This document shows, one piece after another, positions 8,987-18,047 of a DNA stretch of 64,000 bases (positions are counted from its first letter, which is position 1; every line of letters starts with the position of its first letter). The stretch comes from Marinobacter sp. AC-23 (GTDB lineage: Bacteria > Pseudomonadota > Gammaproteobacteria > Pseudomonadales > Oleiphilaceae). The stretch is taken from contig NZ_MBPP01000023.1 in the NCBI RefSeq assembly GCF_001858325.1, forward strand, positions 162,987-226,986. The letters are read 5' to 3'. The translations under genes and the position numbers were made by a program. Under the pieces are notes generated by a model, which ran no database searches, was not told the origin of the DNA, and saw only the letters and a program-made list of their open reading frames with translations.

Positions 8987-9102
8987 TGCGCCTCTCCTGG
9001 GGTAGATGATGTCTCATTGCGATTCTGTGTCGCGGGTAGCGATACAGGAAATCCTGCCGTATCAGTCAATTATCACAAATTGCTGCAATGTGTTCAGTGT
9101 CG

Positions 9103-11265
9103 TTATGTAGATTTGCGTAAACGAGTTGCAGGCTTGCCATCGTCGTCATCTAGTGTTTGTCGGCAGGCAGGAAAATTACTGCAGCCCCAGAACCAACCTT
9201 TTGTCCCTTTTCTGCGCACCATGGGTGAAAAACAGTGGGGACAGGGGATGGGCTTTTGTTCGGTACCATCCTCCGGTGTCGCGTCCTCAATGGGGCGTGT
9301 GCCACGGCAATCGGGGTAGCGAGTACAGGCGAAAAAATGGCCGAACTTGCCGTCTCTCTCTGTCATTGGTGAGCGGCATTTAGGGCAGTTGGGCGCCGTG
9401 CTTTGTTGCCTGGAAGCCGCAGCGCCAACAGAGCCCCCTACGAACTGACGAATTTCTTCTTTTAGCGCCTCCAGAAATTTACGGGGGTCGTCCTCGCCCC
9501 TGCGAATGCCGTCCAGAGTGGCCTCCCAAACGGCGGTTCGATCTGGCTTGCTGACAGACTCCGGTAAGGCGTTGATAAGCACCTTGCCCTTGTCTGTGGC
9601 TCGGATATGCCGGCTATCCCGGCATAGGTAATCCCGTTTGAACAACGTGTCTATAATGTTCGCGCGGGTTGCCTCTGTGCCCAAGCCGTCTGTCTCGCGC
9701 AGGGTTTTGCGTAACTCCGGGTCCGTCACAAAGCGCGCGATGTTAGTCATTGCGGATAGCAGTGTGGCGTCGGTAAAGTGCTGGGGCGGCTGTGTTTTGC
9801 GCTCGCTTACAGCGCTGTCTTCGCAGAATACAGGTTCGCCCTTGTCCAGGCGTGGCAGTGGGGATTTCTCAGTTTCTTTATTGCTGTCCCGAAGTTTCAG
9901 CTCCAGTGATTTCCAGCCTGGTGTCAGTACTGCGGTTTCTGTGGCGCGAAAACGATGTTCCGATATCCGCACGGTAAGACGGCCTTCGCGGTGTATGGCA
10001 TCCGCCGAAAATTGCATCAGGTAATAGCGGCTGATCAGGCCGTAAATTCGTTGTTCTGCCTCACTGAGTTTGCCGTTGGCGACCGCGCGGCTGGTTGGAA
10101 TAATGGCGTGGTGCGCATCAACCTTTTTGTCGTTCCAGGCCGCTGTTTTGCGGCGAAAATCAGCTTTGCTACAGGCATCTGCCAAATCTGGGGCTACCCG
10201 GGCAATCGCACCGGTAACCTGCTCCCTCTGGGCATAGTGCCCTTCGGGCAAATACCGTGAATCCGAGCGAGGGTAGGTGATGAGCTGGTGGCGCTCGTAA
10301 AGATTTTGCGCGATATCCAGTACGTCTTTTGCGCCCATACGAAATAGGCGGCCAGCCTCTATCTGCAAGGCGGACAGCGAAAACGGCAAAGGCGGTGCTT
10401 CGGGCCGATCTCTAAAGCGGGAATCTACTACAGTGCCGGGCCGGCTATGAACGCTGGCCGCAATGTGTTCGGCCGTTGCGCGATCAAGCAGGCGGTTTTC
10501 TTCATCCAGGTGGTCCTGAAACTGTTCGTCTGGGAGCCACTTGGCTTTGAAAACCTGTTGGTCGGCCTCTTCTTCCTGTGCTTTGAAGCGTGCTTCTATG
10601 CGGAAATAGGGCTTGGGGTCGAAGTGTTCAATGGTGTTATCCCGTTCCACCACAAGGCCTAGAACCGGCGTTTGTACACGGCCAACGGAGTAAACCCCCT
10701 GTTGCCCTTGCTGTTGGTAATTCAGCGTGTAAAAACGGGTGAGGTTGATGCCATAGAGCCAGTCGGCCCGCTGCCGTGCAAGCGCGGAGTGGGAAAGCCT
10801 GCGGAACTCCAGGTTGTCTCTGGGCTGCTGTATGGCTTTGGCAACGGCGGCGGGCGTCAGATCGTTTATCAGTATGCGTTTTACCGGCGCCTGAGTGCCA
10901 AAATATCGTATGACCTCATCAACCAGCAGCTGGCCTTCTCTATCTGGGTCGCCAGCGTGGACAATGGTGTCTGCTTGCCGGATCAGCGATTCCAGCGCGT
11001 TGAGCTGTTGCCGTACGCTGTCTTTGGGGGTGACCTGCCATGTGTCTGGGAACATGGGGAGGTCGTGCTTACGCCAGGTTTTCCAGGCGGGGTTGTAGCT
11101 GGCCGGCTCGGCCGGCTCTAGCAGGTGGCCTATGCACCAGCTTACCGTGGCGGCTTCACTGCCTTTGCCACAGCGGATCCAACCTTGGCCTTTTTGATAG
11201 GGGCCTGGGAGGGCGGCAGCAATTGCTCTGCCAAGGCTGGGTTTTTCTGCGATATACAGGAGCAT
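9103..11265 (-). CDS. topB: DNA topoisomerase III
   Basis: Encodes 720 residues when started at the ATG at 11265, which begins the conserved MLLYIAEKPSLGRAIA. An in-frame ATG at 11334 would add 23 non-conserved residues. The TOPRIM domain contains the Glu of IAEKP and the DxDxE motif in HAGDPDREGQLL. The catalytic Tyr lies in LITYPRSDSRYL. The C-terminus has two four-cysteine zinc ribbons, one starting CPKCRSPM and the other CPHCFSPM. The enzyme is a type IA topoisomerase that decatenates replication intermediates through single-strand breaks. Length and motifs agree with the family. It is the only gene on this strand between the response regulator and bolA. Confidence 0.95.
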   Translation of the reverse strand: MLLYIAEKPSLGRAIAAALPGPYQKGQGWIRCGKGSEAATVSWCIGHLLEPAEPASYNPAWKTWRKHDLPMFPDTWQVTPKDSVRQQLNALESLIRQADTIVHAGDPDREGQLLVDEVIRYFGTQAPVKRILINDLTPAAVAKAIQQPRDNLEFRRLSHSALARQRADWLYGINLTRFYTLNYQQQGQQGVYSVGRVQTPVLGLVVERDNTIEHFDPKPYFRIEARFKAQEEEADQQVFKAKWLPDEQFQDHLDEENRLLDRATAEHIAASVHSRPGTVVDSRFRDRPEAPPLPFSLSALQIEAGRLFRMGAKDVLDIAQNLYERHQLITYPRSDSRYLPEGHYAQREQVTGAIARVAPDLADACSKADFRRKTAAWNDKKVDAHHAIIPTSRAVANGKLSEAEQRIYGLISRYYLMQFSADAIHREGRLTVRISEHRFRATETAVLTPGWKSLELKLRDSNKETEKSPLPRLDKGEPVFCEDSAVSERKTQPPQHFTDATLLSAMTNIARFVTDPELRKTLRETDGLGTEATRANIIDTLFKRDYLCRDSRHIRATDKGKVLINALPESVSKPDRTAVWEATLDGIRRGEDDPRKFLEALKEEIRQFVGGSVGAAASRQQSTAPNCPKCRSPMTERDGKFGHFFACTRYPDCRGTRPIEDATPEDGTEQKPIPCPHCFSPMVRRKGTKGWFWGCSNFPACRQTLDDDDGKPATRLRKST

Positions 11266-11404
11266 GGTTTTTGGGGTGGTTTTATCTGGGATGAAGTGGA
11301 TTGGGAATGTGGCTGTTTGGTCGTTGGGTGTCAAGGTTCGGGAGGCTGCATCTTCTGTAGTAGACTGTAGCTTTAGAGCTAGTGGGTGTGGGAGTTAAAA
11401 GGCT

Positions 11405-11776
11405 ATGAAAATCCAGAATACAATCGAAGCCAAGCTGAGCGAGGCGTTTGACGCCAGCATTCTTCAGGTAGAAAACGAAAGCCATAAGCACAGTGTGCCG
11501 CCAAACTCAGAGACGCATTTTAAGGTGACCATGGTATCGCCAGCGTTTGCAGGGCAGATGAAGGTTAAGCGGCACCAGGGAATCTATAAATTGCTTGCAG
11601 AAGAATTGGAGATGGCCGGGGGCGTGCATGCACTGGCGTTACATCTATACTCTCCTGAAGAGTGGGAGGCTTCTGGGCAAGTTGCGCCCACGTCGCCAAA
11701 TTGTATGGGTGGCTCCAAGGCAGATACACAACAGGCGGCCTCAGGCGTCCAAAATCAGAGCGGAGGGCATTCATGA
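11405..11776 (+). CDS. bolA: BolA-family protein
   Basis: Encodes 123 residues. The core matches BolA: THFKVTMVSPAFAG, RHQGIYKLLAEEL and VHALALHLYSPEEW, with the conserved His residues that take part in [2Fe-2S] binding with monothiol glutaredoxins. The C-terminal 25 residues (after EEW) are a non-conserved polar tail. BolA proteins act in iron-sulphur trafficking and in morphology or stress regulation. The TGA overlaps the ATG of the following YciO-like gene (ATGA), so the two genes are likely co-transcribed. It diverges from topB. Confidence 0.9.
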   Translation: MKIQNTIEAKLSEAFDASILQVENESHKHSVPPNSETHFKVTMVSPAFAGQMKVKRHQGIYKLLAEELEMAGGVHALALHLYSPEEWEASGQVAPTSPNCMGGSKADTQQAASGVQNQSGGHS

Positions 11777-12396
11777 GCCAGTTTTTTCAGATTCACCCAG
11801 AAAACCCGCAAAAGCGGCTGATCAAACAAGCCGTTGAGATTCTTCGCAGTGGCGGTGTGATTGTATATCCCACCGATTCGGGATATGCCCTTGGTTGCCA
11901 TTTGGGTGAGAAGCCCGCTGCAGACAAAATCAAGCGAGTTCGTAAGCTGGATGATAAGCACAACTTTACATTGGTGTGCCGGGATCTCTCTGATATTGGG
12001 GTTTATGCCAAGGTGGATAACACTCAGTACCGACTGCTAAAAACCTTCACGCCTGGGCCCTATACGTTCATTCTGGATGCGACGAGCGAAGTGCCAAGGC
12101 GTTTGCTGCACCCTAAACGACGTACGATTGGCGTGCGGGTTCCTGATAACGCGATTGTTCAGGCGCTTTTGGGTGAGCTTGGCGAGCCTATTATGAGCAG
12201 TACGCTGATTTTACCAGGCGAGTCCGACCCCATGACGGATCCATACGATATACGCGATACCCTGGAACATGAGCTGGATCTGATCATTGATGGTGGTTTT
12301 TGCGGAATGGAACCGACTACGGTCGTGAACTTCACCGGCGATGTGCCAGCCGTTACCCGGGTTGGCAAGGGTGACCCTACGCCTTTTGAGGTCTAG
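11773..12396 (+). CDS. YciO/Sua5/YrdC-family L-threonylcarbamoyladenylate synthase-like protein
   Basis: Encodes 207 residues from the ATG at 11773, which overlaps the bolA stop. The frame stays open upstream to 11662, but those residues are not family-like. The conserved core includes GGVIVYPTDSGYALGC, a KR.RK..K pattern near residue 57 (KRVRKLDDKHNFTLVCRD), PGPYTFIL and RTIGVRVPDN. The family makes threonylcarbamoyl-AMP for tRNA t6A37. The YciO branch, which this most resembles (SQFFQIHPENPQ start, about 206 residues), has a debated role and is usually not the essential paralogue. Codon use matches the neighbours. Confidence 0.85.
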   Translation: MSQFFQIHPENPQKRLIKQAVEILRSGGVIVYPTDSGYALGCHLGEKPAADKIKRVRKLDDKHNFTLVCRDLSDIGVYAKVDNTQYRLLKTFTPGPYTFILDATSEVPRRLLHPKRRTIGVRVPDNAIVQALLGELGEPIMSSTLILPGESDPMTDPYDIRDTLEHELDLIIDGGFCGMEPTTVVNFTGDVPAVTRVGKGDPTPFEV

Positions 12397-12399
12397 TGC

Positions 12400-13065
12400 T
12401 TAGGCCCGGGTGTTGAGGTTAAACGCGTAGGCGCCTCGGTTTGTTGTCGCTCCAAATGGGTCGGCGGGGGCAGAGCGGCGCAGGGTGTCGTATCGGTGTA
12501 CGAGATCCTGCAGCCCGTTAAACTGTTGGTTTTCACTGATGAGTGTGTCCAGCAGTGAGTTGTTAACGCCATAGGCCTGATTGAGTTTCAGGGCGTTATC
12601 CATGAAATGCAGTGTCGGTTCGTTGACGCTTAACCGGCTGAAGGCATCCGCAAAGTTTTTATTCAGGTTTAAATCATTTTCTATGCGAGTGCGGGTTTCT
12701 TCTACCAGCGTTCCGCCTACTTCAATCTTGCCGCTCTCGTTTTTATTAACGCTTACGGCTGTGGCCGAGTTCAGGTTGTATTCGGCAAGTTTGTGCCGCA
12801 GCGTCTCCCGTATAAAGGCAAGATCTTGCCCTACGGTCTGCTTGTAATCTGCAAGCGGTAATTTTTGCGATTTCAGCCGGCCCGCATCATCCACAGAGTT
12901 ACCTGAGGGTGTGAAGCGGTCGTCGCCAGGGCCCGCGGGTTGCACGGTCTCTGCACTGCCAGCACTTTTTGCTGTTGGTTCTCCCGCGCCGTTTGCAGCT
13001 GGGCGATTCTCCAGGGATTGCTGGAAGCGGGTGCTTGCTTGAATAAGAGATGTCAGCAGTGACAT
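12400..13065 (-). CDS. Conserved hypothetical protein
   Basis: Encodes 221 residues that I do not recognise. The first 70 residues are low-complexity (Ala, Gly, Ser, Pro, Asp) and probably disordered. The remaining part is helical and moderately charged, without signal peptide, membrane segment, Cys or His clusters. The ATG at 13065 is followed by a helix (SLLTSLIQASTRFQQSLE). The gene ends 3 bases from the convergent YciO-like gene and stands alone on its strand. Some features (FTPSGNSV, helical C-terminal half) recall flagellar or secretion-associated small proteins, but this is only an impression. Confidence 0.5.
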   Translation of the reverse strand: MSLLTSLIQASTRFQQSLENRPAANGAGEPTAKSAGSAETVQPAGPGDDRFTPSGNSVDDAGRLKSQKLPLADYKQTVGQDLAFIRETLRHKLAEYNLNSATAVSVNKNESGKIEVGGTLVEETRTRIENDLNLNKNFADAFSRLSVNEPTLHFMDNALKLNQAYGVNNSLLDTLISENQQFNGLQDLVHRYDTLRRSAPADPFGATTNRGAYAFNLNTRA

Positions 13066-13292
13066 GGCTTATATTCCTCCACCAGCACGCATACACGCGC
13101 CGGAAAATGATCGTCTGTTATCTACAGTAAGCATATTCCGGGCCAAGCAACGAACGTACGTGATTCTGACCTGAATCAGTAAAAATTTGACGCGTATCTA
13201 TAAAGTTACCCGCCACTGTGCCGTCAATAACACTAAGCGTTTGAAAATGCCGGGTTAAGCCTGGTGCTCCTTGCTCATTTAATCAGGTTGTT

Positions 13293-14914
13293 ATGAAAAA
13301 CCAATATTCCATCCGTTTTCTGCTGCTCGCTGCCTTGGCCGCTGCGTTTTCACTCGTTCTGGTTTTTACCGTGCTCTATAGCGCTAACGCCCAGCGCAGT
13401 CACATGGAGGAGTTCAGTCACAAATATGTAGATGGCCTTGCCAAGTCCTATTTTGATGGACTGAACACCATGATGGTCACTGGCACGATCGGTAATCGTG
13501 ACGTGCTTCGGGACAAGGTGAAGGCTCCAGAGGACGTGCTGGATGTAAGAGTGATTCGCAGTGACCAGTTAAACCAAATGTTTGGTAAGGGGACGAAAGC
13601 CGAGCAGAGGCGTGAACCTGAAGATCGAAAGGCCCTGGCGGGCCAACGGGTTGAGCGCTATTCAACTAACGAAGATGGGCGTGTTTATACGCTGATCAAC
13701 TGTTATTGCGCGGGAGGACTACCAGGGTGTGAATTGCCTGGGTTGCCATCAGGCACAGGAAGGCGATGTTTTGGGGGCAATTCGTGGTGGACTATTCTCT
13801 GGTAGAAAGTGATAACCGATTACACCAGCAATTGTTTGCCAGTGGTGGTATTCAGATCGCGATCTTTATTGTGGTGTTCTTCCTGACAGGTTTGGTTTTG
13901 AATCGATTGGTTTTCTCCAGGCTACGTCGACTTCAGAAAAGCATGGATGAAATTTCTGGAAACTCCGATCTCACGATTGAACTGGCTGTTTCCCGTAATG
14001 ACGAAATTGGTTCAGTCTCTTTGGCATTTAATCGCATGATGGCAAAAATCCGTGAAAGCATGCATACGGTTATGGACAACGCTGCTCAGGTGGAGCAGGC
14101 CGCCCGCAGTATCGCGGCGAAAGCCGAAACCACTGGCCGTGAAGTGTTGGCACAGAAAGACAACACCGATCAAGTTGCCAGCGCAACCACAGAATTGGCC
14201 GCGTCGGCCGTTCAGGTGCGTGAAAATGCCAATCACACGACTCGCAAGTCGGCAGAAACCGCCGAGTCTGCCAGCAGTGGCGAGCAACTTGCGCGCAACG
14301 CGGTAGAAGGCATTGAGTCACTGAATGCGGAAGTACAGGGTGGCGCCCAACGCATCGAGGGTTTGAATCAGCGTACCAGCCAAATGGCCAAGATGCTGGA
14401 AGAGATCTCTAACATTGCTGAACAGACTAATCTGCTGGCGTTGAACGCTGCCATTGAGGCTGCCAGGGCCGGGGAGCAAGGGCGTGGTTTCTCTGTGGTT
14501 GCAGATGAGGTTCGTGCACTGGCGTCACGCACCCAGGTTTCTACAGAAGAAATCCGTAGCACCATAAACGGACTTAAAAACGAAGTTGTGGAGTGCGTGG
14601 CTACCATGCGCCAAGCCTCAGATATGGCCGGCGATCAGGTAGATGCTATTCTGAAAGTAGAGTCCGAATTGCAGAGCATAGCCACCGCTGTTCGCGAGAT
14701 TACCTCTCTGAACCAAGAGATGGAGAGCGCGGCAAATGAGCAGAGCGATGTGTCAGAAGCCATTAATCAAAACGTGATTGAGATCAGTCGTTCGGCGGAA
14801 CAGGCATCAACAGATGCGCAGGAAACGGCAGGTATTGCGGGTGATTTACTCGTAATGGCGGAGGCGCTTCGCGAAACTATTGAGCAGTTCCGGCTGGTCA
14901 AGAAGGATAGTTAA
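13293..14914 (+). CDS. Methyl-accepting chemotaxis protein with periplasmic CXXCH motif, interrupted by two frameshifts
   Basis: The ATG at 13293 opens an N-terminal membrane helix (residues 8-29) and a periplasmic domain. Near 13700 the coding frame moves from frame 3 to frame 1, and near 13786 to frame 2. The middle stretch, invisible in the other frames, reads [17 protein letters not shown] and continues to GAIR, then VDYSLVE resumes. This exposes a CXXCH motif (codons 13735-13749), a possible c-type haem site. A second membrane helix, a HAMP domain and a full MCP signalling domain follow, with the conserved hairpin [20 protein letters not shown] and the [13 protein letters not shown] stretch. 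Repair needs about two missing bases at 13700 and one surplus G at 13786. Real mutation or sequence error cannot be decided here. Confidence 0.8.
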
Positions 14915-14940
14915 CGGGGTGGCCTTTGCAGGCCACCCCG
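14915..14940. terminator. Perfect 11-bp hairpin after the chemotaxis receptor
   Basis: Arms CGGGGTGGCCT and AGGCCACCCCG flank a TTGC loop, directly after the receptor's TAA and before the convergent rnk gene's 3' end. The position suggests a shared bidirectional terminator. There is no T-run on either side, so it may act only as a transcript-end stabiliser. Confidence 0.55.
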
Positions 14941-14957
14941 TAGCCGTTGCCCGTCGA

Positions 14958-15341
14958 TTAGCCCTCACGGGCAACGTTAATGATCTTAAGATGGATATTG
15001 TTGCGGCCACGGATTGGCCACTCTATAGACTCTCCCACCGAAAGCCCGAGCAGGGCAGATCCAGCTGGTGCCAAGATAGAAATTTTACCTTCTCCTGTAC
15101 CCACTTCATGTGGGTAGACCAGAGTTAATTCCTGTTCCTTGCCGCTATCCTCGTTTTGAAAACGAACACGGGAATTCATCGTGACCACGTGGGCGGGCAT
15201 TTCCGCGAGCGGCACAAGCGTGGCTCGGCTCAGCTCATCGTCCAGGCCGTCCGCCGCATCGGAATCACCCTGCTTTTCAATAAGGGTAGATAAACGATTA
15301 AAGTCTTCTTCAGCAACTAATATTGCCGGCATATCAGCCAT
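14958..15341 (-). CDS. rnk: Nucleoside diphosphate kinase regulator Rnk
   Basis: Encodes 127 residues from the ATG at 15341, which has GGAG six bases upstream. A TTG four codons earlier is less likely. The C-terminal half is the GreA/GreB-type domain: VVTMNSRVRFQNED, LTLVYPHE, ILAPAGSALLGLSVGESI. The N-terminal half is a short helical coiled region, shorter than in GreA. Rnk binds RNA polymerase near the secondary channel and influences nucleotide and polyphosphate metabolism. It is monocistronic, and its end faces the chemotaxis receptor gene across the hairpin. Confidence 0.9.
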   Translation of the reverse strand: MADMPAILVAEEDFNRLSTLIEKQGDSDAADGLDDELSRATLVPLAEMPAHVVTMNSRVRFQNEDSGKEQELTLVYPHEVGTGEGKISILAPAGSALLGLSVGESIEWPIRGRNNIHLKIINVAREG

Positions 15342-15718
15342 AGTAATCTCCAAAAAATATGATTAGTCATTCGAAACTTCAGGATTCGGGCGCCGAACCC
15401 GGCGTTTTAAAAGCGGATTCAGCGAGAAAAGAGAAAAGCGGGCAACACACCAATAGTGCCTGCCTGGTGGCGGACACAGAAATGGTAAAAAGCAATGGTC
15501 TCTGAGAAAAGCGTTCTCACAGGCTCACCTAGTGCGTTGTTTGGATAAATAAAGGAAATGCGGGAATTAGCCACTCTGGTCAATTTATAAGCTTTTGCCG
15601 GGTTCCACAAGTGGGCTTGCAGAAAACGTAAGAAATAAAGCGCGTAACGCCAGATTTGTTAGACTGATACCATAAACGATTCACTCACAGACTGCATCAG
15701 GCAAGGAATGTCCTACTC
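15342..15718. other. Intergenic region, no gene seen
   Basis: About 375 bases between the divergent rnk and aminotransferase genes. It contains only short, unconvincing frames on both strands and no strong hairpin. Promoters for both genes must lie here, but I cannot name clear -35/-10 pairs. Confidence 0.4.
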
Positions 15719-16849
15719 ATGTCCAAATTGTTTCCCTCTGTTGATCCCGATGGGTTGCTGGAATACTCAGTGGTATTCAATGACCGGTCGTTAAACCACA
15801 TGTCGGCACCCTTCCAGCAGGTTATGCAGGATATTTCCTCCACGCTTCGGCAGGTGTATAACGCCAAAAGGGCCGTTATTGTACCTGGTGGGGGCAGTTT
15901 TGGTATGGAAGCGGTGGCCCGACAGTTTGCCAATGACGAACGTTGCCTAGTGGTTCGTAACGGCTGGTTCAGTTATCGCTGGTCGCAGATCTTGGAAGCA
16001 GGCCGGATCACCAATGACATTACAGTGCTTCAGGCTCAGGCTTCAAATAACATAGCTCAAGCGGCTTACGCGCCAGTTCCTGCCAAGGAGGTGGCGGAGC
16101 GCATCAGAGCCGAGAAGCCGGCTGTCGTATTTGTTCCCCACGTAGAGACTGCCTCTGGCATCGTGCTGCCAGAAGACTATCTGAAAACGATTGGTGAGGC
16201 GGTTAAGGATGTGAGCGGTCTGTTTGTGCTGGACTGCGTAGCCTCTGGTGCTCTATGGGTTGATACCGCGGCCTGTGGCGTGGACGTACTGATCAGCGCG
16301 CCCCAAAAAGGCTGGAGTGCTTCACCCTGTGCTGCTCTGATTACGCTGAGCGAGCGGGCTGTTGCACGTATGGAAGGAACCACCAGTTCCAGTTTTGCAG
16401 CAGACTTGCGCAAATGGTCTCAGATTATGCAGGCCTATGAGGCTGGCAACCACGCATATCATGCCACCATGCCTACCGACACCTTGGTTATTCTCCGCGA
16501 TGCCATGCTAGAAACCGTAAAAATTGGTCCGGACCTGCTCTACCAACGCCAGATAGAACTTGGCAAACAGGTGCGAGAGCTGTTTCACAACGCTGGTTTC
16601 AAAAGCGTTGCTGCTCCCGGCTTTGAGTCACCCAGTGTGGTCGTGCTGCACACAGATAACATCAATATTCACAACACCAGTCTGTTCCGCGAACAAGGTC
16701 TGCAGATTGCAGCCGGTGTGCCACTGATGTGCGGCGAGCCAGAGGATTTTCGTACGTTCCGTATGGGGCTGTTTGGCTTGGAGAAGCTGAACAATGTGGA
16801 AAGGTCAGTGGAGAATTTGAGTGTGGCGCTGGAGGCTATTAGGGGTTGA
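15719..16849 (+). CDS. Class V PLP-dependent aminotransferase (alanine/serine-glyoxylate type)
   Basis: Encodes 376 residues. Fold-type I features are visible: a glycine-rich phosphate-binding loop (VPGGGSFGMEAVARQF, about residues 56-71), the cofactor-ring Asp in LFVLDCVASGALWVD (about 168-182), and the Schiff-base Lys in ISAPQKGWSASP (about 194-205). The family transfers amino groups from Ala, Ser or 2-aminoethylphosphonate to glyoxylate or pyruvate. The exact substrate cannot be read from the sequence. The gene is followed closely by an M23 peptidase gene (ATG 17 bases downstream), but no functional link is obvious. Confidence 0.85.
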   Translation: MSKLFPSVDPDGLLEYSVVFNDRSLNHMSAPFQQVMQDISSTLRQVYNAKRAVIVPGGGSFGMEAVARQFANDERCLVVRNGWFSYRWSQILEAGRITNDITVLQAQASNNIAQAAYAPVPAKEVAERIRAEKPAVVFVPHVETASGIVLPEDYLKTIGEAVKDVSGLFVLDCVASGALWVDTAACGVDVLISAPQKGWSASPCAALITLSERAVARMEGTTSSSFAADLRKWSQIMQAYEAGNHAYHATMPTDTLVILRDAMLETVKIGPDLLYQRQIELGKQVRELFHNAGFKSVAAPGFESPSVVVLHTDNINIHNTSLFREQGLQIAAGVPLMCGEPEDFRTFRMGLFGLEKLNNVERSVENLSVALEAIRG

Positions 16850-16866
16850 AGCGAGAGAGGCGTCTC

Positions 16867-17844
16867 ATGCGGCCGTGGCTACTTTTTGGCCTGTTAGCGC
16901 TACTGGTCGTTATGCTTACGGCTCGTGCTGACCTTCGACAGCACGCAGCTCAAAGCAGCGAAAGCGCAATCCGGTATATCGCTTTCGATATGTTGGGCTG
17001 GTCACCGAGGGATGTTTTTGTTTGGCGTTTGCGCTTGTCGGGGCTGCTGGACAGCCCGTTAGGCCAGCAATGGCTGGGCGCGGTTGAGCGGGCGAGTGAG
17101 TCGCCTTTTCGAGTTGGCGACCAGTTCCGCACTACTGAAACCTTCGCAGACGATAAGGTTGAGGCGCATGTCTTTCAGCTGGCGCTTGACCGGGGAGAAA
17201 AGCTGGCATGGCGGCTCTCTCGTTTGGATACGTCCGGCCACCAATTATACGCCAGCCTGGAACGCCATGAAAATGACGGCCAAGGCTGGTCAACCGTAGC
17301 GGAATTCGGCGCGGACGCTGTAGCCGCAAACAAGCTTGTATTTCAGCCTGGCGACTACCGCATTGTCCTTCAGCCGGAGTTGTCTGCCAAGGTGGAGTAT
17401 TCGCTGGCTATCGCCAGTGGTGGCTCCTTGCCCTTTCCGGTAGAGGCCGCATCGCAGCGTGATATAGGCAGCAGCTTCGGCGCACCTCGCGATGGTGGCG
17501 CCCGAGAGCATCACGGCGTGGATATCTTTGCTAAAAAGGGGACGCCGGTCACCGCAGTAGTTGATGGACATGTTCGAACCGGTACCGGAGGCATTGGCGG
17601 TAACCACGTGTGGCTGTCGGGCGGCATAATGGGTCTCGGCGGTGCCCGCTACTACTACGCCCACCTGGATTCATTCGCAGCTGACGCCGGTGGCACGGTT
17701 AAAAAAGGCGAGATACTAGGGTACGTTGGCAACACCGGCAACGCGAGAAACACGCCTCCCCACCTCCACTTTGGGATTTACATGGGCGGCCCGGTGGATC
17801 CAGCACCGTTTTTGAAACCGGAACCGGTGCTGCCCGGCCTCTAG
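16867..17844 (+). CDS. M23-family metallopeptidase, membrane-anchored
   Basis: Encodes 325 residues from the ATG at 16867, preceded by GAGAGG six bases upstream. A TTG at 16846 is possible but has no spaced ribosome site. An N-terminal hydrophobic helix (RPWLLFGLLALLVVMLTA) is a signal or anchor. The C-terminal LytM domain shows the zinc motif HxxxD in REHHGVDIFAKKG, a YYYAHLD segment, and HLHFGIY with the other ligands. Such enzymes cleave peptidoglycan cross-bridges, or act as amidase activators when degenerate; here the ligands look intact. The substrate is probably the cell wall. Confidence 0.85.
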   Translation: MRPWLLFGLLALLVVMLTARADLRQHAAQSSESAIRYIAFDMLGWSPRDVFVWRLRLSGLLDSPLGQQWLGAVERASESPFRVGDQFRTTETFADDKVEAHVFQLALDRGEKLAWRLSRLDTSGHQLYASLERHENDGQGWSTVAEFGADAVAANKLVFQPGDYRIVLQPELSAKVEYSLAIASGGSLPFPVEAASQRDIGSSFGAPRDGGAREHHGVDIFAKKGTPVTAVVDGHVRTGTGGIGGNHVWLSGGIMGLGGARYYYAHLDSFAADAGGTVKKGEILGYVGNTGNARNTPPHLHFGIYMGGPVDPAPFLKPEPVLPGL

Positions 17845-18047
17845 GTCGGCACGTTCACAGTGCTTCGTAACCTGAAATTCATTTGGATTTGCAGGAGTCG
17901 GCTATAGTAATGTCACCAAACTCATCGAATTCCAGGCAGCGTAATGCAGCCCCATCATCAGGAGGAATGGTCGTGACTCTCCCAGGCCCCATAAAATATA
18001 AATCAAAGCGCCAATCCAAGAACCAGATTCCCGGTAGGGGCTTCTAT

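Noticed and set aside
15419..15610. Short minus-strand frame upstream of the aminotransferase
   Set aside because: No ribosome site, no recognisable protein and poor codon use.
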